This document shows, one piece after another, positions 16,684-26,470 of a DNA stretch of 37,659 bases (positions are counted from its first letter, which is position 1; every line of letters begins with the position of its first letter). The translations under genes and the position numbers were made by a program. Source of the DNA: Endomicrobium sp. (lineage in GTDB: Bacteria > Elusimicrobiota > Endomicrobiia > Endomicrobiales > Endomicrobiaceae); the NCBI GenBank assembly GCA_031264325.1, contig JAISEE010000015.1, positions 1 to 37,659 on the forward strand, given 5' to 3'. Below the pieces are notes generated by a model that saw nothing but the letters and a program-made list of their open reading frames with translations, searched no databases and was not told where the DNA came from.

Positions 16684-17583
16684 TTTTATTTTTGTTTAGT
16701 TTCATTCTTTCATATTTATTATAGACTTGATATAACGTTGAGACCATTACAAACTAAAGTTAATTTATTTAAAAATATTTTTAACAAAGGATGTTTAGGC
16801 AAAAAAAATCACAACAAACTTAGATAAAAATATTAATACTGAATAGTGTAAATTTGTTACTTTTTTAGAATTGAAACTGTAAATTTGCGATATCGTTGTT
16901 TCAAATTTTTTGTAATAAGTAAAATATTCGAAAAGAAACTCTTAAAATAATAATAAAATGTCAACGAGTTTTATTTAGTTAAAAGTTGTTTATTAATAGT
17001 ATACTTTGCTTTTAAAATTTAAGAAAACAAAGTGTAAGTCTCATTGTAGATTTTTGTTTAATCCATGCTTTAAGCATTTGTTTATGCTTCGCATTATTTT
17101 TGAAATATATCATGAAAGACGTAATATTTTATTTTTAAAAGACGGCTGTCCATGCATCTGGTTTTGTTTACTTGAGACGTTAATAAAAGAGGAAAACGAT
17201 GTTTATCGTTCGCAAGTTTAACATAAAATAATATTATTTATTGATATATGAAAATTCCAAGTTAACAAGGTATGTTTTTGAAACTGAAATTGAACTTGTT
17301 TTTATGTGTGTCTATGGAACAGTAAATTGACAACTTATTATTTGAGTACATCTATTAGAACGCGGGAGCATTGTAGATTATTTTCTCATGCAATAAGCAT
17401 CCATAAAGCATCATAAGTTATAAAAGAAGTAGCGGATAAAGATAATTTATAAATATTGTGCTCTTATAACGACATATATTTATTTGTTAATTTATTTAAA
17501 TTTACTTAGTTGATAAGTTGATATGTTTATATACTTTAATATATTTATACTCTATAACTTTGAAATGAATTTAAATTTTAGCG
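16684..17583 (+). other. Gene-free stretch of about 0.9 kb
   Basis: No gene recognised. A 71-codon frame at 17006-17221 and a frame at about 17330-17410 are no longer than AT-rich sequence gives by chance, and I recognise no family in them. AAGAGGAAAACGATG near 17189 looks like a ribosome site and start, but the frame ends after 10 codons. This is probably decayed coding DNA. Confidence 0.45.
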
Positions 17584-17612
17584 TTAGCAAAAATATGAAA
17601 ATATGATATAAT
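17584..17612 (+). promoter_or_regulatory. Promoter of the yggS-proC-ileS operon
   Basis: TTAGCA (17584-17589, four of six to consensus), a 17-base spacer, and an extended -10 TGATATAAT (TATAAT at 17607-17612). The start would be near 17619, which makes the ATG at 17618 unlikely and favours ATG 17630 for yggS. Confidence 0.55.
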
Positions 17613-17629
17613 ATGAGATGGTGATAAAG

Positions 17630-18325
17630 ATGATAAATATCTGCGAGAATGTAAAGTTTATTAGATCTGCCATAAAATTATTTGAGAGTACTTCTTGCCA
17701 AGTGGATATTGTGGCGGTGACAAAGACATTTCATTATACAGACATTTTAACGGCCTTGAGTTGTGGCATAAAGCATATAGGTGAAAGCAAAATTCAGGAA
17801 GCCATTCCTAAGTTTGATCAACTCGGGCTTTCGTTATCTGGCGTTACAAAGCACTTCATTGGACATTTACAGACAAATAAAGCAAAAAAAGTTGTAGAAA
17901 ATTTTGATTTTATAGACTCTCTAGATAGCCTAAAATTAGCAAACGCTGTAAGTTATTATGCAGCAAAAGTCGGTAAAATTCAAAACTGTCTTATTGAGGT
18001 TAAGGTTTCAAAAGAAGACTCTAAAACTGGGATTTTGCCAAGAGACGTTAGTAGTTTTTATGCCAAGTTTTTGTCAGTTTCTAATATTTCAATAAGAGGG
18101 TTGATGGCCATAGCTCCTTATGACAAGAATCCGAAAGATTCAAGATGCTATTTTAAGCATGTAAAAAATTTATTCGAAGATATAAAAAAATCTTTTGCTA
18201 ATCCGAGATTTGATATTTTATCCATGGGAATGTCTTCAGATTATAAGATTGCAGTTGAGGAAGGAGCAACTATGGTGAGAATCGGTTCGGCAATATTTGG
18301 AGAAAGAGTTTATGGAGATAAATAA
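17630..18325 (+). CDS. yggS: PLP homeostasis protein, YggS/PLPBP family
   Basis: About 231 residues, a single-domain TIM-barrel protein that binds pyridoxal phosphate and buffers B6 vitamers. The PLP lysine is in AVTKT (about residue 32), followed by HIGESKIQEA, HFIGHLQTNKAK, and the C-terminal LSMGMSSDYKIAVEEGATMVRIGSAIFG with phosphate-binding residues. I prefer ATG 17630 over ATG 17618 because the family N-terminus fits (MINICENV) and the promoter would start the message at about 17619; the leader would be only about 11 bases. proC overlaps its end by 14 bases, a common pairing. Confidence 0.93.
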   Translation: MINICENVKFIRSAIKLFESTSCQVDIVAVTKTFHYTDILTALSCGIKHIGESKIQEAIPKFDQLGLSLSGVTKHFIGHLQTNKAKKVVENFDFIDSLDSLKLANAVSYYAAKVGKIQNCLIEVKVSKEDSKTGILPRDVSSFYAKFLSVSNISIRGLMAIAPYDKNPKDSRCYFKHVKNLFEDIKKSFANPRFDILSMGMSSDYKIAVEEGATMVRIGSAIFGERVYGDK

Positions 18326-19124
18326 AAAATTTTTTTTTATCGGATCGGGGAACATGGCATCTGCCATAATCGGTGGGATTTTAGAGTCTAACATTGTTAA
18401 ATCTGAGAACATTGTTTGCAATGATGTTGTTAAAGAAAAAGTTATAAATTTACAAAAAAAATATGGAGTATCTATTGTAGAAGATAAAGGCGAGGCAACA
18501 ATAGAGGCAGATATAATTTTTCTTTCCGTAAAACCTCAAGATATTCCCAAAGTACTTGATGAGATAAGACATTTTGTAAGAAGTAAAACTATTATTGTTT
18601 CAATTGTTGCTGGCATAACGACAAAATTTATTGAAGAGAGTATTCAAAAAAATACTGCTGTTATTAGAACCATGCCTAATAGCCCAGCGCTTGTGCGTTC
18701 AGGCGCAACAGCTTTATGCAAAGGCAGATTTGTATCAGGCGATCAGTTGCAAAGAATCAAAGACTTGTTTGTTTCTATAGGGAAAGCCGAAATACTTGAT
18801 GAAAAAAATTTTGATATTATTACTGCTTTGTCTGGTTCCGGACCTGCGTATATATTTTATTTTTGTGAACTTATGCAAAAAGCTGCTGAAAAATTAGGTC
18901 TTGATAAAAATATATCTAAAACTTTTGCAATTCAAACAGTTTACGGTGCTGGAAAAATGTTAAGCATAACAAATGAACCCGCTGAAATTCTCAAGGAAAA
19001 AGTAAAATCACCAAATGGTACCACAGAAGTGGCATTAAAATACTTTGAATCTCAAAAATTGCAAAATATTGTTTATGAAGCAATGAATCAAGCAATGAAA
19101 AAATCCAAAACGTTGAGCAAATAA
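18312..19124 (+). CDS. proC: Pyrroline-5-carboxylate reductase
   Basis: A 270-residue cytoplasmic enzyme that performs the last step of proline synthesis with NAD(P)H. The dinucleotide-binding loop FIGSGNMASAIIGG is at residues 9-22, FLSVKPQD and RTMPNSPALVRSGATA follow, and the catalytic-domain signature is ALSGSGPAYIFYFCELM. The usual VTSPGGTT block reads VKSPNGTT. ATG 18312 has a good upstream site (GGAG at 18299-18302); a TTG at 18297 is possible but less likely. It overlaps yggS by 14 bases. Confidence 0.95.
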   Translation: MEINKKFFFIGSGNMASAIIGGILESNIVKSENIVCNDVVKEKVINLQKKYGVSIVEDKGEATIEADIIFLSVKPQDIPKVLDEIRHFVRSKTIIVSIVAGITTKFIEESIQKNTAVIRTMPNSPALVRSGATALCKGRFVSGDQLQRIKDLFVSIGKAEILDEKNFDIITALSGSGPAYIFYFCELMQKAAEKLGLDKNISKTFAIQTVYGAGKMLSITNEPAEILKEKVKSPNGTTEVALKYFESQKLQNIVYEAMNQAMKKSKTLSK

Positions 19125-19155
19125 ACTATAACAAAAAAAACAAAGGTGGATTAAA

Positions 19156-19419
19156 ATGATTATTAAGGTAAGAGTGATCCCGGATTCAAAAAAAAATGAA
19201 ATTGTAAGCAGGGTAGGTTCTATTTTGAGAGCTAAAATTGTTGCATCTGCAGTTGAAGGTAAAGCAAACGAAGAATTGTGCGACTTTTTGGCTGATTTTT
19301 TTGATGTTAAAAGGTCTATGATTTTTTTAAGAAAAGGCGAAAGAGGCAGAGAGAAAACAATAGAAATAACTGGGCGCTCGGAAGAAGAGCTTGGCGAAGT
19401 TTTGGATACCATTCCGTGA
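19156..19419 (+). CDS. yggU: DUF167 family protein YggU
   Basis: An 87-residue small soluble protein of the YggU (DUF167) family. Recognisable blocks are IKVRVIPDSKKNEI, LRAKIVASAVEGKANEEL and FLRKGERGREKTIEI. The family function is unknown; the gene is often linked to yggS, proC and membrane genes as it is here. AAAGGTGG lies just before the ATG. It is 31 bases after proC and 44 before ileS. Confidence 0.9.
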   Translation: MIIKVRVIPDSKKNEIVSRVGSILRAKIVASAVEGKANEELCDFLADFFDVKRSMIFLRKGERGREKTIEITGRSEEELGEVLDTIP

Positions 19420-19463
19420 AATATATTAATTACTATAAAGTTTCAAGCTTAAGGAAGTAAAAA

Positions 19464-22250
19464 ATGGCTAAGGAAAAAGATTATTCTAAAACTATAAATC
19501 TACCTAAAACAGATTTTCAAATGAAAGCTAATTTATCTCAAAATGAATCTTTATTTGTTGATGAGTGGGAGAAGAAGCAACTTTATGTTAAGTTATGTGA
19601 AAAAAATAAAAATAAAGAGAAATTTATTTTTCATGACGGACCTCCGTATGCGAATGCTCATATACATATAGGAACTGGGCTTAACAAAGTTTTAAAAGAT
19701 TTCATTATAAAATATCGTTCAATGTCTGGGAGTTATATTCCCTTTACGCCAGGTTGGGATTGCCATGGTCTTCCAATAGAGTTAATTGTTCTAAAAAAAA
19801 TGAAGACTGACAAGGACAAAATTGACAAAATTGTTTTTAGAAAACAAGCGGCAACTTTTGCAAAAAAATTTGTTGATATACAAAGAGAAGAGTTTAAAAG
19901 ACTTGGAGTTATAGCTGACTGGAATAATCCCTATCTTACTTTAGATCCAAAATATGAAGCTTCAATAATAAAAGTTTTTAAAGAGTTAGTTGAGAAAGGA
20001 TATATATACAGAAGAAAGAAACCCGTTTACTGGTGCCCTTCTTGCGAGACTGCTATGGCTGATGCGGAAATAGAGTATGCAGATCATGAGTCAGAGTCTA
20101 TATTTGTAAAATTTCAGATAATATCTTTGCCTGAAGCTTTAAAGTCAAGAGAAAATATGTTAAATGATTTTTCTGTATTGATATGGACCACTACTCCATG
20201 GACGCTTCCTGCAAACGTTGCATTGGCTTTTAATGGTAAATCCGATTATGCCGCTACTGTTTATAAAATGGCGTTTGGTAAGGAAGAAAAATTTATAGTT
20301 GCAAAGGCTTTGCTTGAAAAGGTTAAAGAAAGAATAAAAGCTTTAAGCTATAATATTATTTTTGAAACTAAAGGTGTTGGTTTTGTAAATATAAAATGTC
20401 AAAATCCACTTATTGCAAACAGACAGTCGCAAGGAATTGTAGCTGAGTTTGTAAGCATGGAAGATGGTACTGGTATAGTTCATATAGCACCTGGACATGG
20501 CCATGAAGATTATCATGTCGGGTTAGAATACGGACTAGAGATATTATCGCCTATAAATGGCAAGGGTTTGTTTACAAAAGAAGTTCCTGAGTTTGAGAAT
20601 ATTCATATATTCAAAGCTAATAGTTTAATAATAGAAAAACTTAACAAAGAAGGGAAAGCTTTTGCTCAGTTAAAATTTAAGCACTCTTATCCTTATTGTT
20701 GGAGATGTAAGAAGCCTATAATTTTTAGAGCTACGCCACAATGGTTTTTATCAGTTGAACATGATAACTTGAGAGAGAAACTTTTGAAATCTGTAAAAGA
20801 CATTAAATGGATTCCAAGTTATGGTAAAAATAGAATAACATCTATGTTGAAAAATCGTCCTGATTGGTGCTTAAGCCGTCAACGTTTATGGGGTGTGCCT
20901 ATACCTGTTTTCTATTGCAGAAAGTGCAGTGAACCTCTTTTGGATATAAAAGTAATAGATTCAATATCAAAGCTTTTCAGCAAGAAAGGATCGGATTCTT
21001 GGTTTGAAATGAGCGAAGAAGAACTTTTAAAAGGAACGAATGCAAAGTGTTTTTCGTGTGGTGCAATAAGTTTTACAAAAGAAGAAGATATTTTAGACGT
21101 ATGGTTTGATTCTGGTATTTCCTGCGAAGCTGTTTTATCAAGTAATAATTATAAAGATTTGGAGTTTCCTGCAGACTTGTACCTTGAAGGCAGTGATCAA
21201 CATCGTGGTTGGTTTCAAGCATCTCTCATATCAGCTGTAGCTGTCAAAGCCGTGGTGCCTTATAGAAATGTTTTAACGCATGGATTTGTTGTTGACGGAC
21301 ATGGTAAAAAAATGTCTAAATCGTTAGGAAATTTTATATCAATTGAACAGTTGATAAGTAAATACGGTGCAGACGTTCTTCGCCTTTGGATAGCCTCAAG
21401 CGATTACAAAGAAGATATAAGAGTTTCAGATGAAATTATAAAAGGTTTGGGCGATATATATAGAAAAATAAGGAATACAATAAGATTTTTGCTTGGCAAT
21501 ATAGGTGATTTTAATGTTAAAAAAGTTTTGGTGTTTAAAGAAATGCAGGAGATTGACAGATATGCTTTAAGCAAGCTTCAGTGGCTTATATCATCCACTG
21601 TGACCGCTTACGAGAGTTACGAATTTCATAATGTAGTTTCAGCTATAAATAATTTCTGTACGGTATTTTTAAGCGGTTTTTATCTTGATGTATTAAAAGC
21701 TATTCTTTATTGCGATAAGAGAGAAAGTAAAGAAAGAATAAGTGCTCAATCTGCTATATTTGAGATATGTTCTGTGATAATAAGGCTTGTATCTCCAATA
21801 CTTTCTTTTACTGCTGAAGAAGCATGGAATGAATTGAAAAAACTTGATTCTAATTTGATTTGGTCAGTTTTTCTTTCTGATTTCCCTGTGATGAACAGCA
21901 AATATATTCTACAAGCCAAGATTATTGAGAAATGGAAAATAATATTAGAATTAAGAGAAAAAGCTTTACTTTCTTATGAAAAATTAAGACAAAATAAGAT
22001 TATAGGTTCAAATTTGGAGGCTTCTCTTAGTATTACCTATGGACATAAATATACTGCAGTGTTTAAAGATTTAAAACTTGTTAACTTATCTTTAGGAAGT
22101 TGGGATATAAAGTATAAAAATTCGGATAAAGAAGATGAACTGAGTATTGAAACTGTAAAATCTGAGTATAAGAAATGTGGCAGATGTTGGAGGCATATAG
22201 ACGGAATTAAAAATGATTTGTGCCCTAGATGTTCGGAGGTTTTAAAGTAA
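19464..22250 (+). CDS. ileS: Isoleucyl-tRNA synthetase
   Basis: A 928-residue class I synthetase. The first signature is HIHIGTGLNK near residue 66, so the HIGH motif reads HIGT, a variant I believe occurs in other bacterial IleRS. The editing domain includes WTTTPWTLPANVA and GTGIVHIAPGHGHEDY. KMSKS is exact near residue 614 (GKKMSKSLGNF). The C-terminal zinc site CGRCWRH...CPRC (about 904-925) marks the bacterial type. AAGGAAG precedes the ATG. lspA begins on the base after its stop. Confidence 0.97.
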   Translation: MAKEKDYSKTINLPKTDFQMKANLSQNESLFVDEWEKKQLYVKLCEKNKNKEKFIFHDGPPYANAHIHIGTGLNKVLKDFIIKYRSMSGSYIPFTPGWDCHGLPIELIVLKKMKTDKDKIDKIVFRKQAATFAKKFVDIQREEFKRLGVIADWNNPYLTLDPKYEASIIKVFKELVEKGYIYRRKKPVYWCPSCETAMADAEIEYADHESESIFVKFQIISLPEALKSRENMLNDFSVLIWTTTPWTLPANVALAFNGKSDYAATVYKMAFGKEEKFIVAKALLEKVKERIKALSYNIIFETKGVGFVNIKCQNPLIANRQSQGIVAEFVSMEDGTGIVHIAPGHGHEDYHVGLEYGLEILSPINGKGLFTKEVPEFENIHIFKANSLIIEKLNKEGKAFAQLKFKHSYPYCWRCKKPIIFRATPQWFLSVEHDNLREKLLKSVKDIKWIPSYGKNRITSMLKNRPDWCLSRQRLWGVPIPVFYCRKCSEPLLDIKVIDSISKLFSKKGSDSWFEMSEEELLKGTNAKCFSCGAISFTKEEDILDVWFDSGISCEAVLSSNNYKDLEFPADLYLEGSDQHRGWFQASLISAVAVKAVVPYRNVLTHGFVVDGHGKKMSKSLGNFISIEQLISKYGADVLRLWIASSDYKEDIRVSDEIIKGLGDIYRKIRNTIRFLLGNIGDFNVKKVLVFKEMQEIDRYALSKLQWLISSTVTAYESYEFHNVVSAINNFCTVFLSGFYLDVLKAILYCDKRESKERISAQSAIFEICSVIIRLVSPILSFTAEEAWNELKKLDSNLIWSVFLSDFPVMNSKYILQAKIIEKWKIILELREKALLSYEKLRQNKIIGSNLEASLSITYGHKYTAVFKDLKLVNLSLGSWDIKYKNSDKEDELSIETVKSEYKKCGRCWRHIDGIKNDLCPRCSEVLK

Positions 22251-22724
22251 ATGGAAAAGCCGTTAATACTTGGCATTTTTATTTTTATTTTAGATCAGTT
22301 TATAAAATATTTGATTGTAAAATATGTGAACTGTGCAGTTGTTATAAATGTTATTCCTATACTTGATTTTTTTAATATTACAAATATTCATAATACAGGA
22401 ACAGCTTTTAGTATATTACGAGGTAAAAATTTACTGTTGTCCTTGATAATTTCTTTTTTTTTATCGATTTTGGCATTATGGATTTATAAAAATAAAGAAA
22501 AGTTTGATAATTTACAGAAATATGCCTTTTGTCTTGTAATATTTGGTGGTTTTAGTAATCTCGTAGATAGATTTTTTAGAGGTTTTGTTGTTGATTTTTT
22601 GGACTTTGGTGTCAATTTTTTAAGATGGCCTTCTTTTAATGTGGCTGATTTTTGTATATGTGTTGCAATGTTTTTGATTGTAATAGATTTATTATTTTTT
22701 GATGGAAAGCAAAGGGTAAGATAG
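22251..22724 (+). CDS. lspA: Lipoprotein signal peptidase (signal peptidase II)
   Basis: A 157-residue inner-membrane aspartic protease with four hydrophobic segments that cleaves the signal peptide of diacylated prolipoproteins. Conserved blocks are NIHNTGTAFSI, GGFSNLVDRFFRGFVVDF and FNVADFCIC. The catalytic aspartates should be D115 (VVDF) and D133 (VAD). It follows ileS with no gap (GGAGG in the end of ileS) and precedes lgt, which performs the step before it in lipoprotein maturation. Confidence 0.95.
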   Translation: MEKPLILGIFIFILDQFIKYLIVKYVNCAVVINVIPILDFFNITNIHNTGTAFSILRGKNLLLSLIISFFLSILALWIYKNKEKFDNLQKYAFCLVIFGGFSNLVDRFFRGFVVDFLDFGVNFLRWPSFNVADFCICVAMFLIVIDLLFFDGKQRVR

Positions 22725-22726
22725 AA

Positions 22727-23485
22727 ATGCATCCTATTATTTTTAGTATTGGCAAATTAACTATTTTTTCTTATGGTTTTTTTATTGCGTTGGCTTTTTT
22801 TACGGCTATTGCATATCTTTCAAATCAAATAAAAAAATCAAAAGAAAAAATAGTTTCACAAGATGAGCTTTATTCTTTGTTTGTATATATTATAATTTTT
22901 GGGATAATAGGAGCAAGGCTTCTATTTATTTTTTTAAATCCACAAGATTTTGCTTTAGATTTTATGCTTGTTTTTAAGTTATGGAAGGGTGGGCTTACAT
23001 ATTATGGAGGTTTTATAGCGACTGTTATATTTGTGTTGGTGTATGTTATAATAAAAAAAATATCAATACTAAAACTTGGTGATTTTTTTGCTCCAGCTTT
23101 GGCTTTAGGCCATGCTATAGGAAGAATAGGCTGTTTTTTTGCAGGGTGTTGTTACGGTAAAAAGACTAATGTCGCATGGTCTGTTATATTTAGAGATAAA
23201 AGTTCTTTGGCAGATCTAGGTGTACGCCTTCATCCTACTCAGCTCTACGAAGCATTTGGAAATTTTTTAATTTTTTTTCTTTTATATTTTTATTCCAAAA
23301 AAGAACGTGAAAAAGGATTTTTAATTTCGTTTTTTTTTATATCTTATGCTGTATTAAAATTTACAGTTGAATTTTTTAGAGGCGATCCCGACAGAGGGAG
23401 ACAGTATTTTGGTTTATCAGTATCACAGATTTTATCTTTAATATTATTTATAATTGGAGCTTCCATGGCATGCAAGAAAAAATAA
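22727..23485 (+). CDS. lgt: Prolipoprotein diacylglyceryl transferase
   Basis: A 252-residue polytopic inner-membrane enzyme that transfers diacylglycerol from phosphatidylglycerol to the lipobox cysteine. The N-terminus HPIIFSIGKLTIFSYG, the YYGGF block, the hallmark GHAIGRIGCFFAGCCYGK, HPTQLYE and FRGD are all present. It is two bases after lspA, so steps one and two of lipoprotein processing are adjacent. It overlaps rluD by 16 bases. Confidence 0.95.
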   Translation: MHPIIFSIGKLTIFSYGFFIALAFFTAIAYLSNQIKKSKEKIVSQDELYSLFVYIIIFGIIGARLLFIFLNPQDFALDFMLVFKLWKGGLTYYGGFIATVIFVLVYVIIKKISILKLGDFFAPALALGHAIGRIGCFFAGCCYGKKTNVAWSVIFRDKSSLADLGVRLHPTQLYEAFGNFLIFFLLYFYSKKEREKGFLISFFFISYAVLKFTVEFFRGDPDRGRQYFGLSVSQILSLILFIIGASMACKKK

Positions 23486-24357
23486 CGTATAGAGGATTTG
23501 AAAAAAAAAGAGTAGATTTTTATTTAGCTTCAGTTTATAAAGATTATTCTCGTTCGTATTTTCAAAAACTTATAGATAAACAAAGAATTCTTGTAAATGG
23601 CAGGTTTGTTTTGGCAAGTTATAAGCTTAAAAGAAGTGATATTATTTATTTTGAATTTGAAAAAGAAGAAAAATTTCAAATATCACCTGAAAAAATAAAA
23701 CTTGACATAATATACGAAGATGATGATATTATTCTTGTAAATAAGCAAGCAGGTATTGTAGTTCATCCTTCTTATGGACACCCATCTGGGACTCTTCTTA
23801 ATGCTTTAATGGCTTATTCAAAAGGTAAGTATAATTTTTACTTAGTTCATAGATTAGATAAAGATACTTCAGGTCTTATTATTTTTGCAAAGAACGTAAA
23901 GTCTAAAATAAACATATCAAAGCAGTTTCAGAATAAAACTGTAAAGAAAATTTATCTTGCCGCAGTAAAAGGAACTATTGCCGAAAATAAAGGCATGATA
24001 GAAGCTCCACTTGGCAGATCACTTCATAACAGAAAGCTTATGTCTGTTAACCCCTTGGCAAAAAAAATGGCAATTAGTGAGTTTAAAGTTCTTGCAAGAA
24101 GAGATGGATATACTTTAGTGGAAGTAAGAATTATCACAGGGAGAACGCATCAAATAAGAAGCCATATGAAATATATTAACCACTCTGTGGTTGGGGATCA
24201 ACAGTATGGTGGTTCTGAAGTTTGTATTGATGGAAAAAAATATAACAGACAAATGTTGCATGCGTATTGCGTAATTTTTATCCATCCAAAAACTTCAAAG
24301 ACAGTTGAATTTATAGCTGAACTACCAAATGATATGAACGTAATTTTTAAAAAATAA
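23470..24357 (+). CDS. rluD: RluA-family 23S rRNA pseudouridine synthase (RluD-like)
   Basis: A 295-residue enzyme with an N-terminal S4 RNA-binding domain (about 10-65) and a catalytic domain. The catalytic aspartate is D130 in VHRLDKDTSGL, and GRTHQIRSHM follows. RluD-type enzymes modify 23S rRNA around helix 69, but RluC and RluD are hard to separate by eye. ATG 23470 has GGAGC nine bases upstream and lies inside the end of lgt. It is the last gene of the operon; no terminator is evident. Confidence 0.9.
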   Translation: MQEKITYRGFEKKRVDFYLASVYKDYSRSYFQKLIDKQRILVNGRFVLASYKLKRSDIIYFEFEKEEKFQISPEKIKLDIIYEDDDIILVNKQAGIVVHPSYGHPSGTLLNALMAYSKGKYNFYLVHRLDKDTSGLIIFAKNVKSKINISKQFQNKTVKKIYLAAVKGTIAENKGMIEAPLGRSLHNRKLMSVNPLAKKMAISEFKVLARRDGYTLVEVRIITGRTHQIRSHMKYINHSVVGDQQYGGSEVCIDGKKYNRQMLHAYCVIFIHPKTSKTVEFIAELPNDMNVIFKK

Positions 24358-26414
24358 TTTTTTGACAGACTTAAAATACACAAGTGGATATTTGTAACTG
24401 CAGAACAGACATAGAAGTTGATAAATTTATTGCGCGTAGCGCTGTTGTTTTAAACCTTGTATCAATACAGGTTGAAGGAATGATGTAAAAATTTTTATTG
24501 AGTTTTTGCAGAGATTGAAAAGAATCAGTCAGTTGAAACTGTGCAATGTATGTGTTTTTTTTAAAATTCAATACTTTTTATGGTATTTTTTTTGTTTAAA
24601 AATAAACATTTTGAGTTGAATTTTTTAAACACCAAGCAAAAAATAAAAATGACATATTCATAAAATTTAGCGTGAAACTAATAAAATTTTCTGCTTTGAA
24701 GCTGTGGATTGGGATTAGATTATAACAAAAAAATGATTTAATGGAGAGAATAAAATGGGTAATAAAATAAACGGCCATCATGGGGAAGTTTGATAAAAAA
24801 ATAACGTCTGAGATCCTTTATTACAAGTGACAAATTTGATAAATAATTATCATTGTGAATCCGTTAATAATAAATAAAACTGAATGTTTTTATTTATATA
24901 TAATTTGTGGTAAAAAATATTTTGACGGAATCTTTTAGTTTTGGCCTAATCTTTTAGGCCATAGAAATTCTAAGATAGATAAAACTATAAAAATAGATTG
25001 ATAAAATTCTGTATACTACATTAGGACTTACACGTGCTTTACAATAATTCCTGCCGAAAAATTTTTATATCAACACTCTTTTTACTTAATGAAAAATATT
25101 TTTATTCCAACTAATGGGTTTCAGTGGTTGTAGAAGTCACTGTTAAAATAGTGTTTCAATATTGACATTTATCATTTAATAAGTGGTAAAAATTGATTTT
25201 TAAAAAACGTTTATCGCTGCGATGCGGTATTTTTGAAATTGTGTTTCTATTGATTGTATAGATTTTATTCAAGTTTGGCTTTTGAAGGGTTAACTTTAAT
25301 AGTAATAAAAAAAAGATATAAATAGTAACTTATAAAAAGTTGAGGGTATTATTATAAAGGGACGTTTAAAGAAGACCTTGTGCTTATTTGGTTTAAAAAG
25401 CTTACTTCCTATTATCTCTCTTATTATCTTTCTCCCCATGAACCATTTTGTTCAATCATAGCCGTGTAACACATAAGCCAAAAGCGGGGGGGGTGTCCCT
25501 CATTTAGAGGAAGATTAAACTATAATATAATGGGATAAGGGAGGGGCTAATAATTGAGTTTGCAATAATAAACTGCTGCTGGATTTTTGTTTGTGAGAAC
25601 AAACATTTACGTAGAATTTGATGACATAAGATGTAAAAAGTTTTAATAAAAATTATTTACATATAATTTTTATTAAACTGTAAGATTTTTAAAAAAATAA
25701 TATACAACCTTGCACACCAAATCCATGTGCAAAGTAAGCTCGGAATTTGTAATTTTTTCTTTTTTAAGTTAGTACGGTATAGGCTAACTTTTAAATCTAT
25801 AGTTATTATTTTTTAAAGTTTAGCATTTCATAAGACAATTGAGACAGTTATTATTTTATTACAAAAATTGAGAAACTATTTCTGTTAAACCAGAAGTGCT
25901 AAACATGTGTCTTGTAGTAGCTTTTGTAGAATTTAGTGAAATCTTGTCCGCGTATTTAAAATTTTGGCAGTAATTCTAAATTTTCGTTGTAGTTGTTCGA
26001 TTTTGTTCCAGTATCATATAGAGCAGTTATTATAATATGGTATATTTGTCAATTTGTAGTTTTTATGTTGCTTGTCATATTTTTGTAAGAGTTGACAGAT
26101 AAATCTTTGTCGGAGTATATATCGTTTGTAGCACATCTGTTTTGCAATAAGCTTCAACGTTTTGCGTTTTTTATTATTTTAATTGTTTAATTATGGCGAT
26201 ATGTGGTGAAATATAATATGTTCGTTAAAAGATTTAAGATTTTAAGTCTATTTGGAAGAACTATTTTATTTTGTAGTAGTTGTATACATTTTAATTATTT
26301 TTTTGGAAAAAGCCAAAATCAGTTGTTTGTCTATTCTTTTTTAAATTTTTATTATTAAAATTGTTTTTATAGATTTTATTTCCATAAAGCTTGTACAATA
26401 GATTATATAAAATT
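24358..26414 (+). other. Gene-free stretch of 2.1 kb between rluD and valS
   Basis: No intact gene on either strand. Items seen: adjacent hairpins at 24432-24442 (GCGC-GTA-GCGC) and 24453-24473; a ribosome-site-like GGAGAG with ATG at 24755 that stops after 12 codons; a hairpin GGCCTAA-TCTT-TTAGGCC at 24943-24960; a pyrimidine-rich patch and an eight-G run (25486-25493); a GAGA tetraloop hairpin at 25588-25605; and a - strand fragment reading EAYCKTDVLQT near 26132-26155. I found no T-box in front of valS. This is probably eroded coding DNA. Confidence 0.5.
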
Positions 26415-26423
26415 TGGTATAAT
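26415..26423 (+). promoter_or_regulatory. Extended -10 element of valS
   Basis: TGGTATAAT (TATAAT at 26418-26423) lies 47 bases before the valS ATG. The only -35 candidates are weak or badly spaced (TTGTAC at 26391-26396). Start would be near 26430. Confidence 0.55.
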
Positions 26424-26470
26424 TTTTTAATTATTTAGTGCAATGTTAAATTTTTGAAGGGGCTATAAAT

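Noticed and set aside
17006-17221. 71-codon frame
   Set aside because: No family resemblance, no ribosome site, and a length expected by chance in this composition.
24371-24571. 66-codon minus-strand frame after rluD
   Set aside because: No motif or ribosome site; it lies over the two hairpins and may simply be a chance frame.
26160-26470. T-box riboswitch in front of valS
   Set aside because: No T-box sequence or specifier stem could be found; only an extended -10 and a ribosome site.
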